64,000 nt of DNA from Cyclobacteriaceae bacterium. Its GTDB lineage: Bacteria; Bacteroidota; Bacteroidia; Cytophagales; Cyclobacteriaceae. This document shows, in pieces, positions 9,501 to 17,637 of this stretch. The stretch is from contig PXCO01000071.1 in NCBI GenBank assembly GCA_003565295.1, positions 1 to 64,000 of the forward strand. Direction: 5' to 3'. Below the pieces are notes generated by a model, which worked only from the letters and a program-made list of their open reading frames with translations, had not been told where the DNA came from and searched no databases. Both the position numbers and the translations under genes were made by a program. How positions within the stretch are numbered: position 1 is the first letter of the stretch; every line of letters starts with the position of its first letter.

Positions 9501-11790
9501 TTATGTTGAATTTTCCTGGCTGATCCGCTAAGAAAGCGCTTACGGAAATGGCACGTGTATCCCAGGTAAACGACTTCCTCAAGGTTTGTAGTTTTTCCCC
9601 ACTTAGGTCTTTTATGTTCTGTACGGTCAAGGTCATTGAGGTATTGGTAGGAAACTGCTTGGCAAAAAACAAATGAAATACACCAGTTTCCTCAATCCAG
9701 CTTACCTTTTCGGGGTGACCCATATCCCTGTCCAAGGTATAAAGAAGACGATTTTTGGCAGCAGCAGCTATTACCTCTTTTCCAAACTTAACGCCAAGCA
9801 CCGTGGGGCTTACCCAATAAACGGTATCCAAATGATCCTCCCAGGTCCAACTATGAAAAAGGCTATCGGCAATATTTCCGCTTAGATCGCTTACATTAAC
9901 AACCGTAAATATATAGCCCCTATTAATCTCCATGGGTTCCTTTACCTCGCAGTATAAAATGCTGTCCATTTCCATTCGGGATTTGACTATTTCATTCTGG
10001 CTGATGGATAATTGCTTTAAGGTAATGGGATGATCCGATAGCGATTTGTTGAAGTGCACCAAAAAGCCAGTTTTGTCCAAGCCGGAAATAGCATGGATCA
10101 AAGGGGCTTGGGTATCGTAAGTAAAAGAAACAAAGTTTGGAGTTAACGATTGACCATTACAATCATAAAAACCTTGAAACTCCAATCTATACGAAAGCCC
10201 ATCCCTCATGGGAGCATCGAGCCTCGCCCAAAGTTGATCTCTGCCTAAACTGTCCAAAATTAAAGGAGCTCCGTCTAAGTCACCCATAAAACCCGCATCT
10301 AAGTCGGATGGCAGGGGCTTCGAAAAAGAAATCATTAAACGTTGGTCATTCAGGGGCATCACAGAAATCACCTCAAAGGGACGCTCATCGGGTACATCAC
10401 TGTAAACAGAATTTATGTCCCCCGGAGTACCACCCATTGGAGCAGCAGAACCCCTCCAGTTTGTGGCATCCGAACATATCAGGTAAGGGTTGATGCGTTC
10501 AAGCGACCACCCCCCTTGTGACTTTTGGGCATCTCCATACCAGGAAGTATCATATGCCAGGCTATCCACCGTATCCTCAAAGGCATCTTTAATGGAAATA
10601 TGCCCTGAGTTATTGGGTAAAGCCCTAAACCCACTCACACCTGCCACCTTTGCGAATGCAGTGAAGCTTTCCTTTCTTGTGGCAGGGGTAAGTAGAAAGT
10701 ATTCCCCTGCTTCCACAGCGATTTCCTCCACTGGATTGCCATTATAGGTAAGCCCTTTTAACAACATGGGCTTATCTGTACTGTTCCAAAGTTCGATGTA
10801 CTCATCATTTGCCCCTGTCGGAAAAGTGGGCTGTGGAGGGGGCAATGCCTTTGGGTTGGGATCTGCCATAAACTCATTGATCAATAAACTGCCTGGCAAA
10901 AGAGGGGATAGCAGTTCAAAATCATGGGTGAGTTGGACAGGGTCATCGCTATCCTTCATCAATACCCCATCTATTACCAGAGAATAACGATTAGGGTAGA
11001 GGTACTCCTCAAACCATGCCAACAAGGAGCCATTCACTATTTCCATTTGTGTCGGCTCTCCATATTCGGGGGATAGTACCAGTCTTTGAGGCAGACTGGA
11101 AAGTTCCTGCGAAAATTCGAGGATCAATGCCTTATCTTCGTGAAGCGTTACCTGCTCCACCTTAAAGGTCTCCATCTGTTCAACATCCTCTGGATCATTT
11201 GTGAGGGGCTTTGGGATTGAAAAATTATCGATAAATAACCGTGCAGCACTACCGCTTCCTTCACCGTAGTGAACCGTGATAATTAAGGTAACTGTAGATA
11301 ATTCCATCCAATCCCCGGGAATTGTAAACCCGTATTCCTGATAGGCGGTATCCTCATTGGGAAAACTATTATCATCGCCGATAAATTGGGTTTCGGAACT
11401 ACTTTCGGTTTGAGGGTCAAAAATACGGTAAGAGATCAAAACTGGCCTTGTGCCGGTTCCGTTCCGCAGGGTTTTTGCAAAGAAGGAAATATTATTGTTT
11501 TTCAACCCAATAGTGGATGTTTTTACGTAAATTTGCGCGTCAAAACTACCGATGGTTTGTATGCCCAGTGCATGGGAACCATTCAGTCCTTCGCCTGCGG
11601 CTTGGAAAACCCTTGAAGTACCTGTGCGCACCTCATTGGCAGACCAACCCGGTAAAAATTCTTCAGGATAACTGACGATTTCAAAATTGCTTTCGAAATC
11701 CTGAAGGATAAAAGTTTCGGCTTTTGGCAAAAATCTAAAGCCTAGTATGGAAAAAGCAATCAAACCCCATACAGACAAGGAGGCTTTCAT
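6532..11790 (-). CDS. Giant lamin-tail-domain surface protein (LTD/Ig-like/FlgD-like)
   Basis: 1752 residues with a signal-like N-terminus. A jelly-roll-like region lies at about 28-195. Three lamin-tail domains each open with an INE motif: about 300-440 (LLINEFMADP), about 1213-1340 (LVINEIMPAP) and about 1476-1610 (VVINEVLFNP). Between them lie repeated Big_5/SbsA-like Ig modules, recognisable from recurring units such as FNITFNKSLDP and ILYFDKPLSP. The C-terminus (about 1667-1752) is a FlgD-like Ig fold (YGVTGRMVREL...GYYILWAEL), though there is no obvious canonical type IX sorting tail. Bacteroidota proteins of this type are secreted or surface-anchored and may bind DNA or polymers; the function here is unknown. 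Monocistronic. Confidence 0.85.
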   Translation of the reverse strand: MKASLSVWGLIAFSILGFRFLPKAETFILQDFESNFEIVSYPEEFLPGWSANEVRTGTSRVFQAAGEGLNGSHALGIQTIGSFDAQIYVKTSTIGLKNNNISFFAKTLRNGTGTRPVLISYRIFDPQTESSSETQFIGDDNSFPNEDTAYQEYGFTIPGDWMELSTVTLIITVHYGEGSGSAARLFIDNFSIPKPLTNDPEDVEQMETFKVEQVTLHEDKALILEFSQELSSLPQRLVLSPEYGEPTQMEIVNGSLLAWFEEYLYPNRYSLVIDGVLMKDSDDPVQLTHDFELLSPLLPGSLLINEFMADPNPKALPPPQPTFPTGANDEYIELWNSTDKPMLLKGLTYNGNPVEEIAVEAGEYFLLTPATRKESFTAFAKVAGVSGFRALPNNSGHISIKDAFEDTVDSLAYDTSWYGDAQKSQGGWSLERINPYLICSDATNWRGSAAPMGGTPGDINSVYSDVPDERPFEVISVMPLNDQRLMISFSKPLPSDLDAGFMGDLDGAPLILDSLGRDQLWARLDAPMRDGLSYRLEFQGFYDCNGQSLTPNFVSFTYDTQAPLIHAISGLDKTGFLVHFNKSLSDHPITLKQLSISQNEIVKSRMEMDSILYCEVKEPMEINRGYIFTVVNVSDLSGNIADSLFHSWTWEDHLDTVYWVSPTVLGVKFGKEVIAAAAKNRLLYTLDRDMGHPEKVSWIEETGVFHLFFAKQFPTNTSMTLTVQNIKDLSGEKLQTLRKSFTWDTRAISVSAFLADQPGKFNITFNKSLDPKWAAIPAHYQVNNGVGEPKSVKMISADEVALGFQHPWEQGQNYRLSIRQLKDLFGQPMNRTINLDFVWDTLPPVIDSVHLLSPYRIELYLSKPIKELDEVLVNGKRMEFFVADKPYILESKTPLPKGLIEINIFGAKDEKGRMLEPLTYQKDHSLKAIGEARIWGEKEVQLMFTQYLQEDHEFTPDQFSINGLKPEMVRKGDLGYDCLLSLSNSLQLNGWLQFTYSLQGNDEGIPDSQISLELLYDDAIQDIWVENSKSISVVQQVPLDDSDPWLGDFKLLDNEVAVFPILNQSDPTRLQLVMDGPMPEAEILTLKIPPRKSKDGKWLAGSTRTLIWDPNPPRLMDVRVISAKEFILYFDKPLSPVFAVIPQFYSLEGQSPVEAVLGESSEQVLLVFIDNFEDSSVLSLELSGLEDMNGNVMEDTHFEVIFDPPRSPAYRELVINEIMPAPRPNQKLPNAEYIEIYNPSVETIYLGGMKIGNSRSNTHLPRSHLSPNSYLILCPMSQVAAFEGFGEVLGLSSWPTLLNAGDHVTLFNADGEIIDELVYTTESFGGSTFAQGGYSLEVVNPYYACADAENIQVSVSPDRGTPGKVNSLYGPEQMPQLPRLSKVEKMDANTLSLHFTKPVFNVSQAAVEIDPNFEVEFMVQDSVDPSIILVKLKDEIRINQFYTIKATNFRDCSGEELDQDASLAHLILPGEPEPGDVVINEVLFNPRLGTPKFVELYNASDHWVNLKQWKLANVSNDQISNRRAISTGDMIVPPDSYLVFTPDPDQLYQVYPQGVREQMKMLVLPSYPMGSGSVVLLDPNETFVERFDYHEKMHHGYLRDVRGGSLERYSARAPVDDPSNWHSASATSGFATPGRRNSSVYLENPLEKGLHISPEVFIPDAAGEIPFTTISYKMDNPGYMATLRIYGVTGRMVRELCHNVLWGQEGFYTWDGTDAKGARVSAGYYILWAELYHPSGQMHQIKKTVVVASKLR

Positions 11791-11911
11791 ATGTTGAATA
11801 TAATCATTAATGATTTAAATAAATACATAAAAAAGGAATAATTAACCAAAAAAATGCAAGTGTCTTTCTGAGTCACCTGCTTTTAATACCTTTTAAATAA
11901 AAAGAAGCGAG

Positions 11912-12901
11912 ATGAAATTAGCCGTAGTGGGAGCCACTGGATTAGTGGGCTCCGAAATCCTGGAAGTGCTGGAAGAGCATAGTTTTCCATTCGACGAATT
12001 GTTGCTGGTGGCCAGTGAACGATCCGCCGGAAAGAAAATGACCTTTAAAGGGGTGGAATATACCGTCATTGGTCTTAAGGAAGCGGTGGATAAAAAACCG
12101 GATATGGCCATTTTTTCGGCCGGTGGTAGCACCTCCTTGGAGTGGGCACCAAAATTTGCAGAGGTTGGCACCATCGTGATCGATAACTCCTCCGCCTGGA
12201 GAATGGATCCCACCAAGAAGCTGGTGGTACCTGAAATCAATGGGAAATCCCTGCGTATTGACGACCGTATCATCGCCAATCCCAACTGCTCCACCATTCA
12301 AATGGTCTTGCCCCTTTCACCCCTTAGGCAAAAATATGGCATAAAACGCATAGTGGTGTCCACCTACCAATCGGTGACCGGAACAGGAAAAGCTGCGGTG
12401 GATCAAATGATGGCCGAGAGAAATGGGGATAAAGCCGAAATGGTGTACCCCTATAAAATAGACCTCAATGTACTTCCTCATATCGATGTGTTTCAGGAAA
12501 ACGGATACACTAAGGAGGAAATGAAGATGATCAATGAGACCAAGAAAATCTTCGAAGATCCCAGCATCCAAGTTACCGCCACCACAGTACGTATTCCCGT
12601 GATGGGCGGGCACAGTGAATCGGTAAATGTGGAATTCAAAACAGACTTCGACCTGGAAGAAGTTAAAAAAATCCTTTCCACTACACCAGGGGTGGTCCTA
12701 CAGGATGATCCTGCCAACAATGTATACCCCATGCCCATCAATGCCCATAAAAAGGATGAGGTATTTGTGGGAAGATTAAGGAGGGACGAAAGTCAGCCCA
12801 ACACGCTGAACATGTGGATAGTGGCTGATAACCTTCGTAAGGGTGCGGCCACGAATGCGGTGCAAATCGCTTCCTACTTAATGGAACACAGCATGGCCTA
12901 G
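11912..12901 (+). CDS. asd: Aspartate-semialdehyde dehydrogenase
   Basis: 329 residues, normal for the family. The N-terminal NADP-binding loop is VVGATGLVGSE (5-15). The catalytic cysteine is C126 in IANPNCSTIQM, and the active-site histidine is in PVMGGHSES. The enzyme reduces L-4-aspartyl phosphate to aspartate semialdehyde, the branch point to lysine/diaminopimelate, threonine and methionine, in the cytoplasm. dapF, in the same pathway, is 32 kb away in this window. The stop is 3 bp before the next ATG, so it is probably co-transcribed with the methyltransferase. Confidence 0.97.
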   Translation: MKLAVVGATGLVGSEILEVLEEHSFPFDELLLVASERSAGKKMTFKGVEYTVIGLKEAVDKKPDMAIFSAGGSTSLEWAPKFAEVGTIVIDNSSAWRMDPTKKLVVPEINGKSLRIDDRIIANPNCSTIQMVLPLSPLRQKYGIKRIVVSTYQSVTGTGKAAVDQMMAERNGDKAEMVYPYKIDLNVLPHIDVFQENGYTKEEMKMINETKKIFEDPSIQVTATTVRIPVMGGHSESVNVEFKTDFDLEEVKKILSTTPGVVLQDDPANNVYPMPINAHKKDEVFVGRLRRDESQPNTLNMWIVADNLRKGAATNAVQIASYLMEHSMA

Positions 12902-12904
12902 GCC

Positions 12905-14110
12905 ATGGATATTCTTTCCCTTTATACACAGGAATTACAAGCATTTGTGCAGGATCATTTATGGGATGATCCTGCTCATTTACTGCTCAAATATGCGGGA
13001 AGATCCCATTTGGACATCAAAGTCGCAGCAGCTCAAATAGCCGCTAGGCAGAAATCCGCGAATAAATTGCCCGAATGGAGTAAAAACCCTTCCATTATTT
13101 TCCCTCCTAGTCTATCTTTGGAGCAATGCTCTTCCCAAGCCACTGCCCTCTACAAGGCTCAACTGACTCATGGCCAATCCTTTGCAGACCTTACCGGAGG
13201 TTTCGGTGTGGACACCTTTTACATAGGACAACATTTTAAAAGTATTGTATATGTGGAAAAGCAAAATGACTTGTTTCATCTTGCAAGCCACAATCTGAAA
13301 TTTCTATTGCCAAACCAGGATATTCGTTTGGTAAATGGAGATGGCATAGCTTATATTAATAAATCGGATCAAAGGTTTGACCTGGTATATGTCGACCCTG
13401 CTAGGAGAGGGGAGGGGAATCAAAAGCTCTTTGAACTTAGCCTAAGTGAGCCAGATGTGGTAAAGCACTGGGGCCTATTATGCAATAACGCCAACATGGT
13501 CATGATCAAGGCTTCTCCCATGTTGGATATACATGCAGCCGTTCGCCAATTGAAGGGACTTTCTTCCATACATGTGGTAGCACATAAACAAGAGGTCAAA
13601 GAATTGCTACTTATCAAAGATTCTCGAATAAAAAGAACGGATCCTGAAATTGTTGTTGTGGAGTTGAGCAGGGATAATGTTTCTTTATTTACTTTTAGGC
13701 TTTTAGATGAAAAAGAAAGCAAGCCCACTACCGGCCCATTGGAACGGTTTCTGATTATTCCGCATCCAGGAATAATCAAGTCAGGAGGGTTCAACACTTT
13801 CGGTAAGCGATATGAACTTCTAAAGGCCCATGCCAACACACAAATTTACACCAGTCATAAGTTTCCAAGTTCAAAAATACCAGGAAAAGTATTGGAAGTG
13901 ATCAGTGAAATTAAATTGGACAGGAAACATATCCGCAGAGAGTTTCCGGATGGTTTGGTAAATGTAATTGCTAAAAACCATCCCTTGAAAGCCGAGGCCT
14001 GCAAAAAAAAATTCAAACTCAAAGATGGTGGGGATGATTATTTGGTTTTAGTGACAGATTCTGAAAACCGTGGCAGGGCATTAAAGTGTCAAGTGGCAAA
14101 ACAAGATTAA
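12905..14110 (+). CDS. Class I SAM-dependent methyltransferase with THUMP-like domain (PG_1098 type)
   Basis: 401 residues. The SAM-binding Rossmann core starts near 85 with FADLTGGFGVDTFY. The catalytic-type motif YVDPARRGEGNQK lies near 160-175; DPxR is typical of this PG_1098-like family. The C-terminal half corresponds to a ferredoxin-like/THUMP-like region that in relatives suggests RNA binding. The substrate is unproven, probably a structured RNA. It begins 3 bp after asd and ends 1 bp from the convergent lipoprotein gene, with no terminator in between. Confidence 0.85.
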   Translation: MDILSLYTQELQAFVQDHLWDDPAHLLLKYAGRSHLDIKVAAAQIAARQKSANKLPEWSKNPSIIFPPSLSLEQCSSQATALYKAQLTHGQSFADLTGGFGVDTFYIGQHFKSIVYVEKQNDLFHLASHNLKFLLPNQDIRLVNGDGIAYINKSDQRFDLVYVDPARRGEGNQKLFELSLSEPDVVKHWGLLCNNANMVMIKASPMLDIHAAVRQLKGLSSIHVVAHKQEVKELLLIKDSRIKRTDPEIVVVELSRDNVSLFTFRLLDEKESKPTTGPLERFLIIPHPGIIKSGGFNTFGKRYELLKAHANTQIYTSHKFPSSKIPGKVLEVISEIKLDRKHIRREFPDGLVNVIAKNHPLKAEACKKKFKLKDGGDDYLVLVTDSENRGRALKCQVAKQD

Positions 14111-14111
14111 G

Positions 14112-15035
14112 CTACCTTAGCTCTACCACCTCCCTTCGAAACACTAAGAGGTCCTGCTTCATCAGCTCAATGTAAGCTGCAAATAAGTCCAACATAGATG
14201 CCCTATTCTGAAGCTGGTCCACAGAATATTGACCTCCATCCGACAGGTACAAATCCAGGTTTTCACGAATATTGAAAGTTTCCCAAGAATGCATCATGTT
14301 ATCACGAATGGTTTCCCCATGAATTTCCACTTTTTTTTCATTGATATAATACCATACGGATGGAGGGATGTATTCGCTCCAATCCAGGTCTTCTGCATAC
14401 ACATCCCTAAGTAAGTTTACCTCGTGATCCACCTCCACAGTATACGTTTTCACCTTATTGAGCACGTTCAACACAATTGTAGCCAGCGATGCACCAACCC
14501 CCATAAGCTGCCGGAAAGTATTGGCATTGGCCACCCAAATGACCACCACTCCGCTAAGGATGTTAGCGGAAGCGTCCGTTACAATCCCCCCTACAGTTCT
14601 TTGGTTGGAAATATTCCTTTCCTTTCGGTTAAGATACCAGGCCAATTGCTCTGTTTTATCCTCCTCACATCTTATTGCCGCATTGAGAGATGAGACCTCC
14701 AATTCAGCCAAATTGATTTTATTTAGGATTTCTTGATAGTGCATAAAATAAAGAAGCTGATCCTCCTCACTGTCCAATTTGACAATTACCCTAAGTGGAT
14801 CTTTGAGGTTCAATGCATTGGCAACCACCAGGGCTCTTTCACTAAAGATATCCTGCAAATCATCATCAAAGTCATCTATTTCAAAATCGTCGGGTTTGGT
14901 CGCCTTAATGCCTTCGATGAAAGTATAACATGCTCCTTGAAAATCGTCCACTTTTTCCTCCACTATCCTAGTACCCCTACACGAAAAACCAATAAAAATA
15001 AGAACAATTAATAAGATTTGACGAAGGGTTTTCAT
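14112..15035 (-). CDS. Lipoprotein of unknown function, paralogue B of the fluoride-riboswitch operon
   Basis: 307 residues. A signal sequence with lipobox (IFIGFSC) gives a lipidated Cys near 19. It is clearly paralogous to the gene just upstream: both share CEE-x-K-x-EQ-x-A, an N-x-RTV-x-x-IVT segment leading into a Gly/Ala/Val-rich hydrophobic stretch (about 150-195), SVWxYIN, and a C-terminal RANMLD...LMKQDL helix. The hydrophobic centre could insert into a membrane, and the ends look helical. I do not recognise a family. It is the third gene after the CLC antiporter, 14 bp behind paralogue A, so it is expected to be under the same fluoride riboswitch. Confidence 0.75.
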   Translation of the reverse strand: MKTLRQILLIVLIFIGFSCRGTRIVEEKVDDFQGACYTFIEGIKATKPDDFEIDDFDDDLQDIFSERALVVANALNLKDPLRVIVKLDSEEDQLLYFMHYQEILNKINLAELEVSSLNAAIRCEEDKTEQLAWYLNRKERNISNQRTVGGIVTDASANILSGVVVIWVANANTFRQLMGVGASLATIVLNVLNKVKTYTVEVDHEVNLLRDVYAEDLDWSEYIPPSVWYYINEKKVEIHGETIRDNMMHSWETFNIRENLDLYLSDGGQYSVDQLQNRASMLDLFAAYIELMKQDLLVFRREVVELR

Positions 15036-15049
15036 GTAACTTATGATGT

Positions 15050-15979
15050 TTAGTGCAAACTATAAAAAAATTTGGTAAAAAGCATCAGGTCTTGCTTCAT
15101 CAAATAAATTTGCGCCTCCAATTGATCCAACATATTGGCCCTGGTTTTCAATAATTCGGAATCATATTTGCCACCTTTTGAACGCAAAATTTCCAACGAG
15201 CTTACATCTACTTCAAAATCCTCCCATCGATCCACTAACCTATCTCTTTTTGAAACCGAGTCATCATTAACGTCAATATTGATGTATGCCCATACCGACT
15301 CAGGAAACACACGGTCTGAATTGTCTTTTAGGTAAATCATATCAATTACATTGAAAGGATGTTCAATTTCCACATATTTCTCCAGTCTAAGAATGGATAC
15401 ACCCAGCCAAACCTCTGCCAAACCTCCTACTATCCCAAGAACCTCCAACAAGGCTCCTGATGCTCCTGCCACAAGTGCCACTCCAGTCCCGGTGGAAATG
15501 GCTGCGCCTGTTACAATGGCTGCAACTGTTCGGTTGGTTTCTTTATTTTTGACTCTTTTATCGAGAAAAGTGGCAATTTGCTCAGCTTTCTCCTCCTCGC
15601 AATCTATGCCTCCGGTAATTGCAGAAATCTCGAAAGAGGCCATCTGAATGGCCCGCTCAATCTTCCTCCCCTCCTGATTGAGAAAATCCTCATCTGGTGA
15701 TTCTTTATTTATCTCCTTGATGTATCTGTGCATGGTGCCGCTTATCCCAAGGACTTTGGCCATTAGGAAAATTCTCTGGTCAGATATTTCGAGCTTCCAG
15801 CTTTCTGTCTCCTCATTCTCTTCAGAAATTTCGTAATTAATCTCGTTCATCATGACCAGCTCTTTGAGGCATTCTGCTTGGAAGGGCCTATCTAAGGACA
15901 CTCTAGCACGGTCGGTAGCACATCCGGCTACACCTATGAAAATGAAGGAAAAAGTCCAGAGTTTTATGTATTGCCTCAT
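15050..15979 (-). CDS. Lipoprotein of unknown function, paralogue A of the fluoride-riboswitch operon
   Basis: 309 residues with a lipobox FIGVAGC, so lipidation is predicted at Cys20. The middle (about 150-200) holds glycine-zipper-like hydrophobic segments (VAAIVTGAAISTGTGVALVAG and following) flanked by charged helical regions. The motifs CEEEKAEQIA, SVWAYIN and TRANMLDQLEAQIYLMKQDL are shared with the next gene, showing tandem duplication. Its start codon overlaps the stop of the CLC antiporter by 4 bp, a sign of translational coupling. No known family was recognised. A role in fluoride or envelope stress is inferred only from operon position. Confidence 0.78.
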   Translation of the reverse strand: MRQYIKLWTFSFIFIGVAGCATDRARVSLDRPFQAECLKELVMMNEINYEISEENEETESWKLEISDQRIFLMAKVLGISGTMHRYIKEINKESPDEDFLNQEGRKIERAIQMASFEISAITGGIDCEEEKAEQIATFLDKRVKNKETNRTVAAIVTGAAISTGTGVALVAGASGALLEVLGIVGGLAEVWLGVSILRLEKYVEIEHPFNVIDMIYLKDNSDRVFPESVWAYINIDVNDDSVSKRDRLVDRWEDFEVDVSSLEILRSKGGKYDSELLKTRANMLDQLEAQIYLMKQDLMLFTKFFYSLH

Positions 15980-17277
15980 TCTAGTTTCCCCAATTTTTTG
16001 CCTTTATTCCTAAGTTGCCTGTGATGTTTTGGCGAGCCGATGATTTGAGAATTATAGATTCCTGCATGACCACTAAAGAGATAGGCCACCACACAAGCCA
16101 GCCCTACATATACTCCGGAGGGTGCACCAAACAATTCTATTCCCATCAGGGTGCAGGCCAAGGGGGTATTGGTGGCACCGGCGAAGACCCCCACAAATCC
16201 CATACCTGCAAGCAAGGCAACCGGTAAGGGTATTACCCCACTCAATGCATTGCCCAAGGTGGCGCCTGTGTAAAACAAGGGTGTAACCTCCCCTCCTTTG
16301 AATCCGGCACCAAGGGTTAGTGAAGTCATCCCGATCTTAGCCAAAAAATCATACCAGGGCAAATCCTCACTAAAGGCATCCACAATAGTAGGGATACCAA
16401 GCCCAATATATTTTGTAGTGCCCATCGCAAAAACAATCAGTGCCACCAGGATTCCCCCGATCACAGGCCTGAGAGGGGGATATGGAATTTGGTTTGAAAA
16501 GAGCTGGCTCCAGAAGTGTGTAGCCTTGGCAAATAGCCGACCTGAAAGCCCAAAGCAAATCCCAGCGGGAATAATCCAGAATATATTGATTAAATCCAAT
16601 CCTGGCACAAATGGAATTTCATAATGGGTATGAGGTACTTCCCACAAAACTGCGCAGGCGTAATCCGCCACAAAGGCCGAAAGGAAGGCAGGCAAAATGG
16701 ATTCATACCTGATCCTTCCAATGATCAACCATTCCAAAGCAAATACCGCCCCGGCCAATGGTGTTCCAAATACAGATGCAAATCCTGAAGCCACACCAAT
16801 CGTAATTAAAATTTTCCTATCGTCTTTTTCCAACCTGAACCATTTGGTGAACTGATCCGCAATAGCGCCCCCCATTTGGACGGCCGTACCTTCTCTCCCT
16901 GCCGAACCTCCAAAAAGGTGGGTCATGACTGTACCGAATAGCACCAAAGGCGCCATTCTTAAAGGAATGACCTTCAGTGGATTGTAAAATTCCTCAAGCA
17001 ATTGGTTATTCCCCTTTACCACCGATTCTCCGAATTTATGGTATACCCAACCAATGATAAAACCCCCCAAAGGAAGCAGGGCAATGATCCAAAGATTGGA
17101 TTCCCGGTAATTGGTGGCCCATTTCAATGAAATTAAAAAGACCGCAGAAGCAGAACCTGCCAAAAGACCCACTACAGTGGATACAAGAAGCCACTTTAGG
17201 GTATACTGGACGTTGGGAAAAAACTCTTCTCTGAGAAATTTTTGAAATTGCAGAAACTCATTGATCCTCTTCAACAT
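15976..17277 (-). CDS. CLC-F type fluoride/proton antiporter
   Basis: 433 residues from the chosen start, a normal CLC length with about ten hydrophobic segments. The motif set is that of the fluoride-specific clade. The usual GSGIP is replaced by G89-N-N-Q-L-L. GREGP is replaced by G127-R-E129-G-T, keeping the gating glutamate. KGGEVTPLF (327-335) has the second glutamate described for CLC-F proteins. The family exports F- in exchange for H+ across the inner membrane. The ORF track starts at 17457, but the 60 extra codons lie over a fluoride riboswitch, so the ATG at 17277 (MLKRINEF) is the real start. Two lipoprotein genes follow with overlap. Confidence 0.93.
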   Translation of the reverse strand: MLKRINEFLQFQKFLREEFFPNVQYTLKWLLVSTVVGLLAGSASAVFLISLKWATNYRESNLWIIALLPLGGFIIGWVYHKFGESVVKGNNQLLEEFYNPLKVIPLRMAPLVLFGTVMTHLFGGSAGREGTAVQMGGAIADQFTKWFRLEKDDRKILITIGVASGFASVFGTPLAGAVFALEWLIIGRIRYESILPAFLSAFVADYACAVLWEVPHTHYEIPFVPGLDLINIFWIIPAGICFGLSGRLFAKATHFWSQLFSNQIPYPPLRPVIGGILVALIVFAMGTTKYIGLGIPTIVDAFSEDLPWYDFLAKIGMTSLTLGAGFKGGEVTPLFYTGATLGNALSGVIPLPVALLAGMGFVGVFAGATNTPLACTLMGIELFGAPSGVYVGLACVVAYLFSGHAGIYNSQIIGSPKHHRQLRNKGKKLGKLE

Positions 17278-17340
17278 AAAGTTTTCAAATTTTTGCACAA
17301 ATAGATCTTCAATCCAGATAAACCTAGATGCACAGTTGAA

Positions 17341-17428
17341 GTAGGAGTCATCAGCCACTAAAAAACGGCGGTTTAAAAACTTACCGAATGCACAACCTTC
17401 GGTAATTTTTGGGCGGTACCCCATCACC
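17341..17428 (-). ncRNA. Fluoride riboswitch (crcB motif)
   Basis: Read on the minus strand. P1 is GGUG (17428-17425) with CGCC. The pseudoknot half GGGGU in GAUGGGGUACC pairs with ACUCC in the 3' core CUGAUGACUCCUAC. The conserved AAAC is followed by GCCG, which pairs with UGGC immediately before UGAUG. An optional hairpin UUACCGAA/UUCGGUAA fills the variable loop. The layout matches the known crcB/fluoride aptamer (compare GAUGGCAU...CUGAUGAUGCCUAC in Pseudomonas). It ends 64 nt before the CLC-F start. I see no clear intrinsic terminator downstream, so the mode of control (translation or another mechanism) is open. Confidence 0.93.
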
Positions 17429-17436
17429 ATAGCGCA

Positions 17437-17444
17437 CAAATATA
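17437..17444 (-). promoter_or_regulatory. Promoter -7 box for the fluoride operon
   Basis: On the minus strand TATATTTG fits the Bacteroidota -7 consensus TAnnTTTG. A weak -33-like TTC lies about 22 bp upstream. Transcription starting about 7 nt downstream would begin almost exactly at the 5' edge of the riboswitch, which supports both calls. Confidence 0.6.
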
Positions 17445-17637
17445 CAACTTGAATCAACTATTTCCCGAAGTCGGAACCTTTTTTAAGCATTTAATGAATT
17501 TTTATCTGATCCTACCTACGTATCCTTATTGTTGGGATTTATAAATTTCCTGTTGCATTTTCACCTATGGAATACTTTTTGAGCTGGGAGAAGTTATCCA
17601 GTTTCGGAAAAAAATTAAGGGGTTTGAACTATCACAA

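Noticed and set aside
17278-17457. N-terminal 60 codons of the CLC ORF in the track
   Set aside because: They overlap the fluoride riboswitch and its promoter; a typical CLC N-terminus begins at the ATG at 17277.
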